Shown: positions 8,670-18,906 of the stretch, piece by piece
Position numbering within the stretch: the stretch's first letter is position 1
Layout of the letters: each line of letters begins with the position of its first letter
NCBI RefSeq assembly: GCF_002091635.1
Contig: NZ_BDAC01000009.1
Coordinates: 62,001-126,000 of the forward strand
Source of the DNA: Pseudomonas indica NBRC 103045
GTDB taxonomy: Bacteria; Pseudomonadota; Gammaproteobacteria; Pseudomonadales; Pseudomonadaceae
Direction of reading: 5' to 3'
DNA length: 64,000 nt
The notes under the pieces: generated by a model
The model's database searches: none
What the model was told of the DNA's origin: nothing
The model's input: only the letters and a program-made list of their open reading frames with translations
Program-made: the position numbers and the translations under genes

Positions 8670-8794
8670 TGGCTTATGGGCACTCCTACGCAAACTGGAG
8701 GGACCGTCAAAAGTCGACAAGTCTCATCGGGCAGTCCTTTCGGACATTGTTTTCACTGATCGCGATCCGCGATCCAAAATCTGCCCATAAGCCA
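8670..8794 (-). ncRNA. Retron msr-msd RNA
   Basis: A perfect 13-nt inverted repeat, TGGCTTATGGGCA at 8670-8682 and its complement at 8782-8794, matches the a1/a2 repeats that bound retron RNAs. Reading the minus strand, the 5' repeat is followed by GCAGATTT and a 7-bp hairpin GATCGCG-GAT-CGCGATC, then GTCC-GAAA-GGAC, both msr-like. An imperfect msd hairpin (about 8700-8727) follows, and then TAGGAGTGCCC running into a2. The layout and the GCAGATTT/GGAGTGCC blocks resemble Ec67 from memory. It ends 29 bases upstream of the RT ATG. The branching G is probably in the AGATTT block, not proven. Confidence 0.85.
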
Positions 8795-9169
8795 AGGACG
8801 ACGCTATCAAAGCGACATCACTAATTCAAGCCAGATGTTAAAGATCTCATATCTAACGTCTCGGCCATCCCGGTGCCGCTGAAGCAGCGTCCAGACTAAC
8901 CTGCCCCTTATGCCAAGTTCGCTTGTTCTAATAGCACTTCTTATCGATAAGTCAGACGCTGGGGAAACACCCGCTATGCCCCTCGAGGACGTGGAAGAAT
9001 CCCCAAATCGGTAAGCGTCCTCGAAAAAACAGTACACTGGAGGTACACTGCCTAGCTTGTGTCACTTTTGGGAAACTTCGCTCAAGCCCAGTAACGACGC
9101 TGCTTTCAGCTTATTTTACCTGCGCTGAGCTGCTCACGGTTTTACTGGATTTGCGGCGTTTCGAGGCAA
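8795..9169. other. Intergenic, no gene seen
   Basis: Promoter region for the retron RNA is expected on the minus strand just above 8794. An 8-bp inverted repeat CGAGGACG/CGTCCTCG (8984-8991 and 9016-9023) is visible, followed by A residues on the plus strand, so it is not a plus-strand terminator. Short frames here show no coding character. Confidence 0.5.
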
Positions 9170-9227
9170 CTCATAATCCTTTGATCCCGGGTTCGAGCCC
9201 CTACGGCCCCACCATCTTCGAAACCAC
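9170..9227 (+). repeat. Direct repeat of tRNA 3' half (att-like)
   Basis: The stretch aligns without gaps to 1570-1627, from the anticodon loop through CCA and about 13 bases beyond. I count roughly 11 mismatches in 58. It lacks the tRNA 5' half and has T-arm changes, so it is not a functional tRNA. This is the pattern left by integration at a tRNA 3' end. Confidence 0.75.
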
Positions 9228-9378
9228 AAACCGTACGCCCCCCCTGCTTCCCAGATCACCCCCTGATCCGCCCACTACGAACCCCGCCCCCGCAGCTCCC
9301 CTGGCCCCACTTCCCCCTCCCCCCAAACCCACCTATGCTCCGGTGGTCAATACAGGGACGGATAAACGAAGGATTCCC

Positions 9379-10500
9379 ATGCAGGCGGGCAACCTGGAGC
9401 TACAGACTTCTTCCCGGCCTTTCCGGCTGGCCGTTTCCGGCGATTGGACGCTGGCGCACTATGCCGCGCTGAAGCGGCGGGTCGCGGAGGTGGTGCCGCA
9501 GTTGCAGGCGGATAGTCCGGTCAGTCTGGATGCCCTCGGCGCGTTGGATACGGCGGGGGCCGGGTTGTTGGTGGAGTTGCTCGGGCCGGCGCGTGTGCGC
9601 GAGGCGGCGGAGGGGTTGCCGGCGGAGCGGGTGGCGTTGCTGCGTACGGTGGCGGCCGCGCTCGATCAGGAGCCGATCCGCGACATTCCCCATCACTACG
9701 GCCTGGACGATGTGCTGGCGCATATCGGCCGGACCGTCGAGGCGGTGTGGCGGCAGCAGCGGACGCTGCTCGGCTTCATCGGTCTGACCCTGGAAAGCCT
9801 GGCCCGCACCTTGCCGCGCCCGCGCCGTTGGCGGGTGACGTCGCTGGTGGCGCACATCGAGACCAGCGGGCTGGACGCCATTCCCATCGTCGCGCTGCTG
9901 ACCTTCCTGGTCGGCGCCGTGGTGGCCTTCCTCGGTGCCACGGTGCTGGCCGATTTCGGCGCCAGCATCTATACGGTCGATCTGGTGGCCTTTTCCTTCC
10001 TGCGCGAGTTCGGCGTGCTGCTCGCCGCGATCCTCATGGCCGGGCGAACGGCCAGCGCCTTCGCCGCGCAGATCGGTTCGATGAAGTCGAACGAGGAAAT
10101 CGACGCCATCCGCACCCTCGGCCTCGATCCCATCGAGCTGCTGGTCCTGCCGCGCCTGCTGGCGATGCTACTGGCGCTGCCGATCCTTACCTTCATCGCC
10201 ATGCTCAGCGGCATCGTCGGCGGTGCGCTGGTGTGCGTGGTCAGCCTGGACATCTCCACCGCCATGTTCCTGTCGATGCTGCACGATCACATCGATGTGC
10301 AGCATTTCCTGGTGGGCATGGCCAAGGCGCCGGTGTTCGCCTTCCTCATCGCGGTGATCGGCTGCCTGGAAGGCTTCAAGGTCAGCGGCAGCGCACAGTC
10401 GGTGGGCGAACACACCACGTCCAGCGTGGTGCAGTCGATCTTCATGGTCATTCTGCTGGATGCGCTGGCCGCGCTGTTTTTCATGGAGATGGGCTGGTGA
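9379..10500 (+). CDS. mlaE: MlaE-family lipid ABC permease with N-terminal STAS-like domain
   Basis: First gene of a four-gene MCE transport operon that moves lipids between inner and outer membrane. The 373-residue protein has a STAS-like N-terminal domain (~1-110, with LDALGALDTAGAGLLVELL) and a MlaE permease part with several membrane spans from ~residue 150, including the conserved GRTASAFAAQIGSMKSNEEIDAIRTLG loop. The frame is open back to 9151, but that extension covers the tRNA repeat and a proline run; ATG 9379 with CGAAGGA upstream is the better start. The stop TGA shares its A with the ATG of the ATPase gene. This layout resembles P. aeruginosa PA3211-PA3214 from memory, not the classical mla operon. 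Confidence 0.88.
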   Translation: MQAGNLELQTSSRPFRLAVSGDWTLAHYAALKRRVAEVVPQLQADSPVSLDALGALDTAGAGLLVELLGPARVREAAEGLPAERVALLRTVAAALDQEPIRDIPHHYGLDDVLAHIGRTVEAVWRQQRTLLGFIGLTLESLARTLPRPRRWRVTSLVAHIETSGLDAIPIVALLTFLVGAVVAFLGATVLADFGASIYTVDLVAFSFLREFGVLLAAILMAGRTASAFAAQIGSMKSNEEIDAIRTLGLDPIELLVLPRLLAMLLALPILTFIAMLSGIVGGALVCVVSLDISTAMFLSMLHDHIDVQHFLVGMAKAPVFAFLIAVIGCLEGFKVSGSAQSVGEHTTSSVVQSIFMVILLDALAALFFMEMGW

Positions 10501-11291
10501 TGGCCGGCGACGAGGTGCTGATCGAGGTGCGCGGGCTGGTCAACCGTTTCGGCAGCCAGACCGTCCACGACGGGCTCGACCTGGATATCCGCCGTGGCGA
10601 GATTCTCGGCGTGGTCGGTGGCTCGGGGACGGGCAAATCGGTGCTGTTGCGCAGCATCGTCGGCCTGCGCCGGCCGAATGCCGGCAGCGTGCGGGTGTTC
10701 GGCGAGAACCTGCTGGCGCTGGGCGAGGAGGCCCGCTCACGGATCGAACGGCGCTTTGGCGTGCTGTTCCAGCGCGGGGCGCTGTTCTCTTCGCTCACCG
10801 TGCAGGAGAACATCGCGCTGCCGTTGATCGAGCACGCCGGCCTCGGCCGCGACGACGCCGAACATCTGGCCCTGCTGAAGATCGCCCTGACCGGGCTGCC
10901 GGCCAGCGCCGCCGAGAAATACCCGGACGCGCTGTCCGGCGGCATGATCAAGCGCGCCGCCCTGGCCCGCGCCCTGGCCCTGGACCCGGAGGTGCTGTTC
11001 CTCGACGAACCCACCGCCGGCCTCGACCCCATCGGCGCGGCGGCCTTCGACCGGTTGATCCTGACCCTGCGCGACGCCCTCGGCCTCAGCGTGTTCCTGG
11101 TCACCCACGACCTCGACACGCTCTATTCCATCTGCGACCGCGTCGCCGTGCTGGCGAAGAAGCGCGTGCTGGTGGCCGACAGTCTGGAGCGGGTGGCCGC
11201 CACCGACGACGACTGGATTCGCGACTATTTCCACGGCCCACGCGGCCGTGCGGCACAGCAGGTTGCCGCCCCCTTGCAGGAGACTCCCTGA
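10500..11291 (+). CDS. mlaF: MlaF-type ABC ATPase
   Basis: The ATPase powers the MCE lipid transporter. The 263-residue protein has Walker A GGSGTGKS (~37-44), Q-loop FQRGALFSSLTV, signature LSGGMIKRAALARAL, Walker B VLFLDEPTAGLDP and the switch histidine in LVTHD. The LSGGMIKR form is typical of MlaF/TtgA2-like ATPases. Start and stop both overlap the neighbours by one base, so the operon is translationally coupled. Confidence 0.92.
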   Translation: MAGDEVLIEVRGLVNRFGSQTVHDGLDLDIRRGEILGVVGGSGTGKSVLLRSIVGLRRPNAGSVRVFGENLLALGEEARSRIERRFGVLFQRGALFSSLTVQENIALPLIEHAGLGRDDAEHLALLKIALTGLPASAAEKYPDALSGGMIKRAALARALALDPEVLFLDEPTAGLDPIGAAAFDRLILTLRDALGLSVFLVTHDLDTLYSICDRVAVLAKKRVLVADSLERVAATDDDWIRDYFHGPRGRAAQQVAAPLQETP

Positions 11292-12229
11292 TGGAAACCC
11301 GCGCCCATCACGTGCTGATCGGCCTGTTCACCGTCGTGGCGGTGGGCGGTGCGTTGCTCTTCGCGCTGTGGCTGGCCAAGTCCAGCGTCGACCGCGAATT
11401 CGCCTACTACGACGTGATCTTCAACGAAGAGGTCAGCGGCCTGTCGCCCGGCAGCCCGGTGGAGTACAGCGGCATCAAGGTAGGCGACGTCACCCAGCTC
11501 AAGCTGGACCCGCAGGACCCGCGCAAGGTGCTGGCGCGCATTCGCGTCTACGGCGGCACGCCGATCAAGCAGGACACCCGCGCCCGCCTGGCCCTGGCCA
11601 ACATCACCGGCAGCTCGCTGATCCGCATGTACGGCGGCTCGCCGGAAAGCCCGTTGCTGGAGGGCGTGGACGGCAATCCACCGGTGATCGTCGCCGACCC
11701 TTCGCCGATCTCCAAGTTGCTGGCCAATGGCGAGGACCTCATCAGCAGCATCAACGAGCTGGTCAACCGCGCCAGCCAACTGTTCTCCCAGGAGAACGCC
11801 GACCGCGTCGGGCAGACCCTGGCGAACCTGGAGCAGACCACCGCGGTGTTCGCTGCCCAGCGCGAGGACCTCGGCCAGACCCTGCGCCAGCTCGGCGACC
11901 TGGGCCGCGACACCCAGGCCGCGCTGCGCGAGTTCACCCGTCTCGCCCACAACGCCAACGGTCTGCTCGACCAGGAAGGGCGCGGCCTGCTGGCGCGTGC
12001 GGAGAAATCCATGGCAGCCCTGGAGCGCTCCACCGAACGCATCGATCTGCTTCTGCAAGGCAACGAGGAGTCGCTCAACGACGGCCTCCAGGGGCTCGGC
12101 GACATCGGCCCGGCGGTGGACGAACTGCGCGCCACCCTCTCGTCGCTGCGCAGCGTCACTCGCCGCCTCGAGGAGAACCCGTCCGGCTTCCTCTTCGGTC
12201 GCGAAAAAGCCCAGGAATTCCAGCCATGA
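11291..12229 (+). CDS. mlaD: MlaD-type MCE domain substrate-binding protein
   Basis: The 312-residue inner-membrane-anchored protein has one N-terminal membrane helix (~8-28) and a single MCE domain (~37-115, with EEVSGLSPGSPVEYSGIKVGDV). The long C-terminal helical part (~150-290) is rich in heptad-like leucines and glutamines, longer than in classical MlaD. MCE proteins form hexameric rings that carry lipids across the periplasm. The last 4 bases overlap the lipoprotein gene start. Confidence 0.9.
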   Translation: METRAHHVLIGLFTVVAVGGALLFALWLAKSSVDREFAYYDVIFNEEVSGLSPGSPVEYSGIKVGDVTQLKLDPQDPRKVLARIRVYGGTPIKQDTRARLALANITGSSLIRMYGGSPESPLLEGVDGNPPVIVADPSPISKLLANGEDLISSINELVNRASQLFSQENADRVGQTLANLEQTTAVFAAQREDLGQTLRQLGDLGRDTQAALREFTRLAHNANGLLDQEGRGLLARAEKSMAALERSTERIDLLLQGNEESLNDGLQGLGDIGPAVDELRATLSSLRSVTRRLEENPSGFLFGREKAQEFQP

Positions 12230-12843
12230 AGCGTTACCGCCTCCTGTCCCTCGCCCTCTGCGCCACGCTGTCGGCCTGCTCCGTCCTGCCACAGTCGGAA
12301 CCGTTGCGCATCTACCGGTTGCCGAGCCAACTCGCCCCCGCAACGGCGACCACCCCGGTCGACTGGTCCCTGCGGGTCGGTACGCCGCTGACCAGCCGGG
12401 TGCTGGACAGCGCCCGCATCGCCGTCATGCCCGAGGGCGACCGCATCAGCAGCTACCAGGGCGCGCGCTGGAGCGATAGCGCACCGGCGCTGGTACGCGA
12501 CCGGTTGATCGAAGCCTTCCACGACGATGGCCGGGTACAGCGCCTGAGCAGCGACGAGAACCGCCTCCACGCCGACCTGGAATTGGTCAGCGATCTGCGG
12601 GCCTTCCAGAGCGAGTACCGGGACGGCACGCCCCACGTCGTGATCCGCCTGGACGCCCGCCTGGTGCGCAGCGCCAACCAACGCATCGTCGCCAGCCGGC
12701 GTTTCGAGGTGAGCGAGGCGAGCCGGGATGTGGCAGTGGAAGAAGTGGTCCGGGCCTTCGGTCGCGCTGCCGATGCCCTCGGCCGGCAGATCGTGGACTG
12801 GACCCTGGCACAGGAAGGGGCGGCGACCACCCCCGTGCGCTGA
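12226..12843 (+). CDS. ABC-type transport auxiliary lipoprotein (PqiC/LptE-like family)
   Basis: The 205-residue protein has a lipoprotein signal with lipobox LSAC at residues 16-19, followed by the ABC_trans_aux pattern (RIYRLPSQ..., DSARIAVMPEGDRISSYQGARWSDSAPALVRDRLIEAF). It is likely anchored in the outer membrane facing the periplasm and takes the place of MlaA/PqiC in this MCE system. ATG at 12226 lies within the end of the MCE gene, so it belongs to the operon. Confidence 0.88.
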   Translation: MKRYRLLSLALCATLSACSVLPQSEPLRIYRLPSQLAPATATTPVDWSLRVGTPLTSRVLDSARIAVMPEGDRISSYQGARWSDSAPALVRDRLIEAFHDDGRVQRLSSDENRLHADLELVSDLRAFQSEYRDGTPHVVIRLDARLVRSANQRIVASRRFEVSEASRDVAVEEVVRAFGRAADALGRQIVDWTLAQEGAATTPVR

Positions 12844-12844
12844 T

Positions 12845-13003
12845 TCAGCGTTTGGCGATGATGTACACGGCGTGCACGATACCGGGGATATAGCCCAGCA
12901 GCGTCAGCAAGATGTTCAACCAGAAGGCGCCGGCGAAGCCGACCTGAAGGAAGACGCCGAGCGGCGGCAGCAGAATGGCGATGAGGATACGGATCAGATC
13001 CAT
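12845..13003 (-). CDS. YqaE/Pmp3 family small membrane protein
   Basis: The 52-residue protein (MDLIRILIAILLPPLGVFLQ...) is a typical Pmp3/YqaE protein with two hydrophobic helices (5-24 and 28-48) and the PPLGVFL motif. Family members affect membrane potential and salt tolerance. A strong AAGGAGA ribosome site stands before ATG 13003. It is convergent with the MCE operon; its stop lies one base past the lipoprotein stop. Confidence 0.9.
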   Translation of the reverse strand: MDLIRILIAILLPPLGVFLQVGFAGAFWLNILLTLLGYIPGIVHAVYIIAKR

Positions 13004-13141
13004 GCGTGTTCTCCTTGTAAGGGCGCGCCCGGGCGCCGGCCACGCCATTCTACCGACACTCCGCCTCCGAGCGGGTTCCTTGCCGCTGCCCCGCGGCACT
13101 ATCCATAATCGGCCGCACCTTCATCAGCGAACCCTGCGGAC

Positions 13142-14626
<1,485 letters not shown>

Positions 14627-14663
14627 GTCCCCTTTTCCGGATTATGCTTCGTTCATCCGGGCC

Positions 14664-14727
14664 ACGATTCATTCGCCCGGCGGAGCCCTGCCACACACCA
14701 GAGCGGGCGAATAAATTCGCCCCTACA
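14664..14727. repeat. Extragenic palindromic repeats (GGGCGAATAAATTCGCCC type)
   Basis: A full palindrome GGGCGAATAAATTCGCCC followed by CCTAC occupies about 14705-14726. A half copy GATTCATTCGCCC lies at 14666-14678. The same unit recurs at 18.1, 18.2, 31.7, 31.8, 32.05, 41.7 and 50.3 kb, always between genes. Confidence 0.8.
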
Positions 14728-14813
14728 CCAGAGTTCGGCATACCGCTAGCCGTATCCTGAATAAGCCCCAGCGCAATCCGGGGCCGCGTTCGGACCTACC
14801 GCGTCCATGATGC

Positions 14814-14875
14814 TGGACATGCTCATCGCTCATTTTGTCCAAGAAAATGGACATGCCCAAATTCCAGACATGTCT
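14814..14875. promoter_or_regulatory. Upstream activator sites for sigma-54 regulator
   Basis: TGGACATG occurs at 14814 and 14848, TGTCCA at 14836-14841 (inverted relative to 14848), and a perfect 10-bp palindrome AGACATGTCT at 14866-14875. The cluster lies 75-140 bases before the -24/-12 promoter, the usual place for enhancer binding. Assignment to the adjacent regulator is inferred. Confidence 0.5.
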
Positions 14876-14949
14876 TTCGCGCCATTCAAATCCGGCTTTA
14901 ATTCGCTGTAACCGCTCTACACCGGCCCTTCACGGTCCATCGTGGAAAC

Positions 14950-14965
14950 TGGCACACCTTTCGCT
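14950..14965 (+). promoter_or_regulatory. Sigma-54 -24/-12 promoter
   Basis: TGGCACACCTTTCGCT carries GG at 14951-14952 and GC at 14963-14964 with exactly 10 bases between, and TGGCAC matches the -24 consensus. The -12 element is TCGC and not TTGC. It lies about 90 bases before the permease start and downstream of the palindromic sites. Confidence 0.65.
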
Positions 14966-15052
14966 CTCTGACCTATAACGGGCGCTGCCAGCCCGAGTGA
15001 AACCGGCCGCTCGAACGGCCGCTCCGACAACAACAACAAGAAGGAACTGCCC

Positions 15053-16438
15053 ATGGGCACCCTTGGAATCCTGATCTCCCTCGCATTGCTGATGTACCTC
15101 GCCTACCGGGGCATCAACGTGCTGATCCTGGCCCCGCTGCTGGCCCTGCTGGCGCTGTTGTTCTCCGGCGAGGCGGCCATGCTGCTGCCGACCTACACGC
15201 AAGTGTTCATGAAGGCCATGGGCGGCTATGTCATCCAGTTCTTCCCGCTGTTCCTGCTCGGTGCGCTGTTCGGCAAGCTGATGGACGACTCCGGCTCGGC
15301 CCGCGCCATCGCCCACGGCATCGTCGCCAAGGTCGGCAGCCAGCGCGCCATCCTGGCCATCGTGCTGGCCTGCGGCATCCTCACCTACGGCGGTGTCTCG
15401 CTGTTCGTGGTGGCCTTCGCGGTCTACCCGATCGGCGCCGCGCTGTTCCGCGAGGCGGGCATTCCCAAGCGGCTGATCCCCGGCGCCATCGCCCTCGGCT
15501 CCTTCACCTTCACCATGACCGCCCTGCCCGGCACCCCGGCGATCCAGAACGCCATTCCCAACCCCTTCTTCGGAACCGACGCCTTCGCCGCGCCGGGCCT
15601 GGGGCTGATCGCCGGGTTGATCATGTTCGGCCTCGGCACCTGGTGGCTGAGCGCCCAGGCGCGCAAGCTGATGGCCGCCGGCGAAGGCTACGGCACCCAC
15701 CGCGACGAACCGGAATCCCAGGACGGCCTGCCGATTCCCGGCTTCTGGCTGGCGCTGCTGCCGATCGTCCTGGTGATCGTGCTCAACTTCATCATGGCCA
15801 AGCTGTTCCTGCCGACCCTGGACACCAGCTACCTGGCCAAACCGGAATACGGTGGCCTGCAGGACGCCAAGTCGCTGATCGGCATCTGGGCCATCATCGT
15901 CGCCCTCACGGCGGCTTGCCTGCTGCTCATCGGGATGCACTGGAAGCGCTGGCTGGACCTGAAGAAGAGCATCAACGAAGGTGCCTTCGGCTCCATGCTG
16001 CCGATCCTCAACACCGCCTCGGAGGTCGGCTACGGCACGGTGATCGCTTCGCTGGCCGGCTTCATCGTGATTCGCGATTTCGTCCTCGGCGTGTCGTCCA
16101 ATCCGCTGATCTCCGAAGCGGTGGCGGTGAACATCCTGGCCGGCATCACCGGCTCGGCATCGGGCGGTATGTCCATCGCCCTGAAGACCCTCGGCGAGCA
16201 GTACCTGGCCCTGGGCACCGCCGCCGGTATCAGCCCCGAGCTGCTGCACCGGGTTGCCGCCATGGCCTCCGGCTGCATGGATACCCTGCCGCACAACGGC
16301 GCGGTGATCTCGCTGCTGGCCATCTGCAAGCTCACCCACCGCGAGTCGTACAAATTCATCTTCGTCAACACCGTGGCCTTCCCGCTGCTAGCGCTGGTCG
16401 TCGTCATCACGCTGGGCACGCTGTTCGGCAGCTTCTGA
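15053..16438 (+). CDS. GntP-family permease
   Basis: The 461-residue inner-membrane protein has about 12 hydrophobic spans and the GntP-family pattern ([51 protein letters not shown]). GntP members import gluconate and other organic acids. With the downstream CoA-transferase and upstream sigma-54 activator the substrate is more likely a short-chain oxo- or hydroxyacid such as 3-hydroxybutyrate or acetoacetate, as in the P. aeruginosa PA2004/PA2005 locus (recall). Probably one operon with the next gene (55-base gap). Confidence 0.85.
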   Translation: MGTLGILISLALLMYLAYRGINVLILAPLLALLALLFSGEAAMLLPTYTQVFMKAMGGYVIQFFPLFLLGALFGKLMDDSGSARAIAHGIVAKVGSQRAILAIVLACGILTYGGVSLFVVAFAVYPIGAALFREAGIPKRLIPGAIALGSFTFTMTALPGTPAIQNAIPNPFFGTDAFAAPGLGLIAGLIMFGLGTWWLSAQARKLMAAGEGYGTHRDEPESQDGLPIPGFWLALLPIVLVIVLNFIMAKLFLPTLDTSYLAKPEYGGLQDAKSLIGIWAIIVALTAACLLLIGMHWKRWLDLKKSINEGAFGSMLPILNTASEVGYGTVIASLAGFIVIRDFVLGVSSNPLISEAVAVNILAGITGSASGGMSIALKTLGEQYLALGTAAGISPELLHRVAAMASGCMDTLPHNGAVISLLAICKLTHRESYKFIFVNTVAFPLLALVVVITLGTLFGSF

Positions 16439-16493
16439 CGTCACGCGCGGCGCTCGCCGCCGCGCCGATCCATCCGTTTTCCGAGAGCGCAAC

Positions 16494-18062
16494 ATGAGCA
16501 AAGTCACCCGCGCCGCCGTAGCCGTCGCGCAGATTCCCGATGGCGCCAACCTGGCCACCGGCGGCTTCGTCGGCATCGGTTTCGCCGAAGAGCTGGCCAT
16601 CGCCCTGGAGCAGCGCTTCCTCACCGAAGGCGCGCCGCGCGACCTGACCCTGGTCTACGCCGCCGGCCAGGGCGACGGCAAGGGGCGCGGGCTCAACCAC
16701 CTGGCGCACGAAGGCCTGGTGCGGCGGGTGATCGGCGGCCACTGGGGGTTGGTGCCCGGCCTGCAGAAACTCGCCGTGGACAACCGCATCGAGGCCTACA
16801 ACCTGCCACAGGGGGTGATCTCCCAGCTGTTCCGCGACATCGCCGCGGGCAAGCCGGGGCAACTGTCGAAGATCGGCCTCGGCACCTTCGTCGATCCGCA
16901 GTTCGGCGGCGGCAAGCTGAACGCGAAGACCACTGCCGATCTGGTCCGGCGCCTGCCCATCGACGGCGAGGACTACCTGTTCTACAGCGCCTTTCCGATC
17001 CACGTGGCGCTGATCCGCGCCACCAGCGCCGACCCGGACGGCAACCTGTCCATGGAACGCGAGGCGCTGACCATCGAGAGCCTGGCCATCGCCATGGCAG
17101 CGAAGAACTCCGGTGGCCGGGTGATCGCCCAGGTCGAACGCATCGTCGAACGCGGCTCGCTGAACCCGCGCGAAGTGAAGATTCCCGGCATTCTCGTCGA
17201 CTACGTGGTGGTGGCCGAGCCGCAGAACCACCAGCAGACCTTCGCCACCGCCTACAACCCGGCGTTCGCCGCCGAGGTCCGCGTGCCGGTGGACAGTCTC
17301 CGGCCGATGCCGCTGGACGTGCGCAAGGTGATCGCCCGCCGCGCCGCCCGGGAGCTGAAGCCCGGCGCCGTGGTGAACCTCGGCATCGGCATGCCCGAGG
17401 GCGTCGCCTCGGTGGCCGCCGAGGAAGGCGTGATCGACCTGCTCACCCTCACCGCCGAGCCCGGCGTGATTGGCGGCGTGCCGGCTTCCGGCCTGGACTT
17501 CGGCGCGGCGAGTAACCACAGCGCACTGATCGACCAGCCCTATCAGTTCGACTTCTACGACGGCGGCGGCCTGGACCTGGCCTTCCTCGGCCTGGCCCAG
17601 GCGGATGCGGCCGGCAACCTCAACGTCTCCCGCTTCGGCAGCCGCCTGGCCGGCGCCGGCGGCTTCATCAACATCAGCCAGAGCGCCAAGGAAGTAGTGT
17701 TCGTCGGCACCTTCAGCGCGGGCGCCCAGGACATCCGGGTGGTCGACGGCCAGTTGCGCATCCATCAGGACGGCGCACTGCGCAAGTTCGTCCACACCGT
17801 GGAGCACCGCACCTTCTCCGGCAAGCTCGCCGCCGAACGCGGCCAGCCGGTGCTGTACATCACCGAGCGCTGCGTGTTCCGCCTCACGGGCGAAGGGCTG
17901 GAGCTGGTCGAGATTGCCCCCGGCGTGGACCTGGAGCGAGACATCCTGGCGCGCATGGACTTCCGCCCGCTGGTCCGCGAGCCGAAGGAAATGGACCGTG
18001 CCCTGTTCCTCCCCGAACCCACCGGCCTGCGTCTCCACCTGACCGGCCGCCCCGTTGCGTGA
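16494..18062 (+). CDS. Acyl-CoA:acetate/3-ketoacid CoA-transferase (YdiF-type alpha-beta fusion)
   Basis: The 522-residue protein joins both CoA-transferase subunits in one chain. The alpha half has [18 protein letters not shown] near the N-terminus; the beta half has GIGMPEGVA (297-305) and the catalytic glutamate in [10 protein letters not shown] (E322), which forms the acyl-glutamyl intermediate. It activates short-chain acids such as acetoacetate with CoA from another acyl-CoA. Linked to a permease and regulator for organic acid use, it would start catabolism of the imported acid. A terminator follows. Confidence 0.9.
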   Translation: MSKVTRAAVAVAQIPDGANLATGGFVGIGFAEELAIALEQRFLTEGAPRDLTLVYAAGQGDGKGRGLNHLAHEGLVRRVIGGHWGLVPGLQKLAVDNRIEAYNLPQGVISQLFRDIAAGKPGQLSKIGLGTFVDPQFGGGKLNAKTTADLVRRLPIDGEDYLFYSAFPIHVALIRATSADPDGNLSMEREALTIESLAIAMAAKNSGGRVIAQVERIVERGSLNPREVKIPGILVDYVVVAEPQNHQQTFATAYNPAFAAEVRVPVDSLRPMPLDVRKVIARRAARELKPGAVVNLGIGMPEGVASVAAEEGVIDLLTLTAEPGVIGGVPASGLDFGAASNHSALIDQPYQFDFYDGGGLDLAFLGLAQADAAGNLNVSRFGSRLAGAGGFINISQSAKEVVFVGTFSAGAQDIRVVDGQLRIHQDGALRKFVHTVEHRTFSGKLAAERGQPVLYITERCVFRLTGEGLELVEIAPGVDLERDILARMDFRPLVREPKEMDRALFLPEPTGLRLHLTGRPVA

Positions 18063-18063
18063 C

Positions 18064-18094
18064 GGCCGGGCCGCCTTGGCCCGGTTGTTTTTTT
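18064..18094 (+). terminator. Rho-independent terminator after CoA-transferase
   Basis: The stem CCGGGCC-GCCTT-GGCCCGG (18066-18084) is followed by a T-rich run. Confidence 0.85.
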
Positions 18095-18103
18095 CAGCCT
18101 GCG

Positions 18104-18257
18104 TGGGCGAATGAATTCGCCCTAAAGATTGAGTGCAAGCCGGCCCCGCTTCTGTAGGAGCCAGCTCTGCTGGCGAAGTTTTTGCGCCGCTTATTCGCGA
18201 GCAGAGCTCGCTCCTACACAGGCAATACTGACTTGTAGGGGCAAATTCATTCGCCCA
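18104..18257. repeat. Cluster of two extragenic palindrome families
   Basis: A GGGCGAATGAATTCGCCC unit at 18105-18122 and a variant GTAGGGGCAAATTCATTCGCCC at 18235-18256 flank a paired element: GTAGGAGCCAGCTCTGCTGGCGAA at 18154-18177 and its near-complement ending GCTCGCTCCTAC at 18218. The second family recurs at 31763-31830 and 41586-41654. Sequence symmetry suggests REP-like elements. Confidence 0.8.
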
Positions 18258-18345
18258 ATGGAGCCCGGCCATCGCTACGGCGGGCGAACTATAGTTATCC
18301 GCTCCAGTCTTCAGGCTTCTACCCGTCCCGAAAGAAGGAGCATCC

Positions 18346-18906
18346 ATGAGCAAGGTCTACAAGGTCGCGGTCATCGTCGGCAGCCTGCGCAAGGCGTCCA
18401 TCAACCGCAAACTGGCCAATGCGCTGGTCGGGCTGGCGCCGTCCTCGCTGAATATGGAAATCGTCGAGATCGGCGAGTTGCCGTTGTACAACGAGGATAT
18501 CGACGTCACCCCGCCACCCGCGTCCTACACCGCCTTCCGCGACAAGCTGAAGGCCGCCGATGCCTTCCTCTTCGTCACCCCGGAGTACAACCGCTCGATG
18601 CCGGCACCGATGAAGAACGCCATCGATGTCGGCTCGCGCCCCTATGGACAGAGCCACTTCACCGGCAAGCCGGGGGCGGTGCTCAGCGCCTCGCCAGGAG
18701 CCATCGGCGGCTTCGGTGCCAACCATCACCTGCGCCAGTCCATGGTGTTCCTCGACGTGCGCATGATGCAGCAACCCGAGGCTTACCTCGGCGGTGCGGC
18801 CGGCTTCTTCGACGAAGCCGGCAACCTTACCGATGGCATCAAACCGTTCCTGGAGAAGTTCGTCGGTGCCTATGCCGACTGGGTGGCGCTGCACGCCGGC
18901 CGCTGA
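18346..18906 (+). CDS. NADPH-dependent FMN reductase (ChrR/YieF-type quinone/chromate reductase)
   Basis: The 186-residue flavodoxin-fold enzyme has [13 protein letters not shown] at the N-terminus (FMN phosphate binding) and the family motif [21 protein letters not shown] (~83-103). Such enzymes carry two-electron reduction of quinones and can reduce chromate. The ribosome site AAGGAG stands 5 bases before ATG. The last 37 bases overlap the tail of the convergent nitronate monooxygenase gene. Confidence 0.92.
   Translation: MSKVYKVAVIVGSLRKASINRKLANALVGLAPSSLNMEIVEIGELPLYNEDIDVTPPPASYTAFRDKLKAADAFLFVTPEYNRSMPAPMKNAIDVGSRPYGQSHFTGKPGAVLSASPGAIGGFGANHHLRQSMVFLDVRMMQQPEAYLGGAAGFFDEAGNLTDGIKPFLEKFVGAYADWVALHAGR

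Larger units (their letters stand above)
1615..9169. mobile_element. Candidate genomic island between tRNA gene and its 3' repeat
   Basis: The island is bounded by the tRNA 3' end (1570-1627) and a diverged copy of the same stretch (9170-9227), offset by exactly 7600 bp. Cargo is Fic, sce7726/sce7725/RES and an Ec67-like retron with a neighbour gene, all typical of variable loci. The 3274-8640 genes are AT-rich and use codons unlike the flanking genome. No integrase or transposase lies inside, so mobility would need helpers, or the integrase has been lost. That this is an integrated element is inference from the repeat and cargo. Confidence 0.6.

Noticed and set aside
9170-9227. Second tRNA gene
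   Set aside because: Only the 3' half is present, and base pairs of acceptor and T arm are broken.
9151-9378. N-terminal extension of the MlaE-type permease
   Set aside because: It covers the tRNA-like repeat and a proline-run spacer; ATG 9379 has a ribosome site and matches the STAS domain start.
16407-18353. Long minus-strand frame of 648 codons
   Set aside because: It is a shadow of the CoA-transferase gene; the translation is low-complexity and has no domain. Similar long antisense frames at 11225-12343, 13124-14608, 14930-16339, 33602-35368, 41576-43855, 48049-50361 and 58109-60115 were left out for the same reason.
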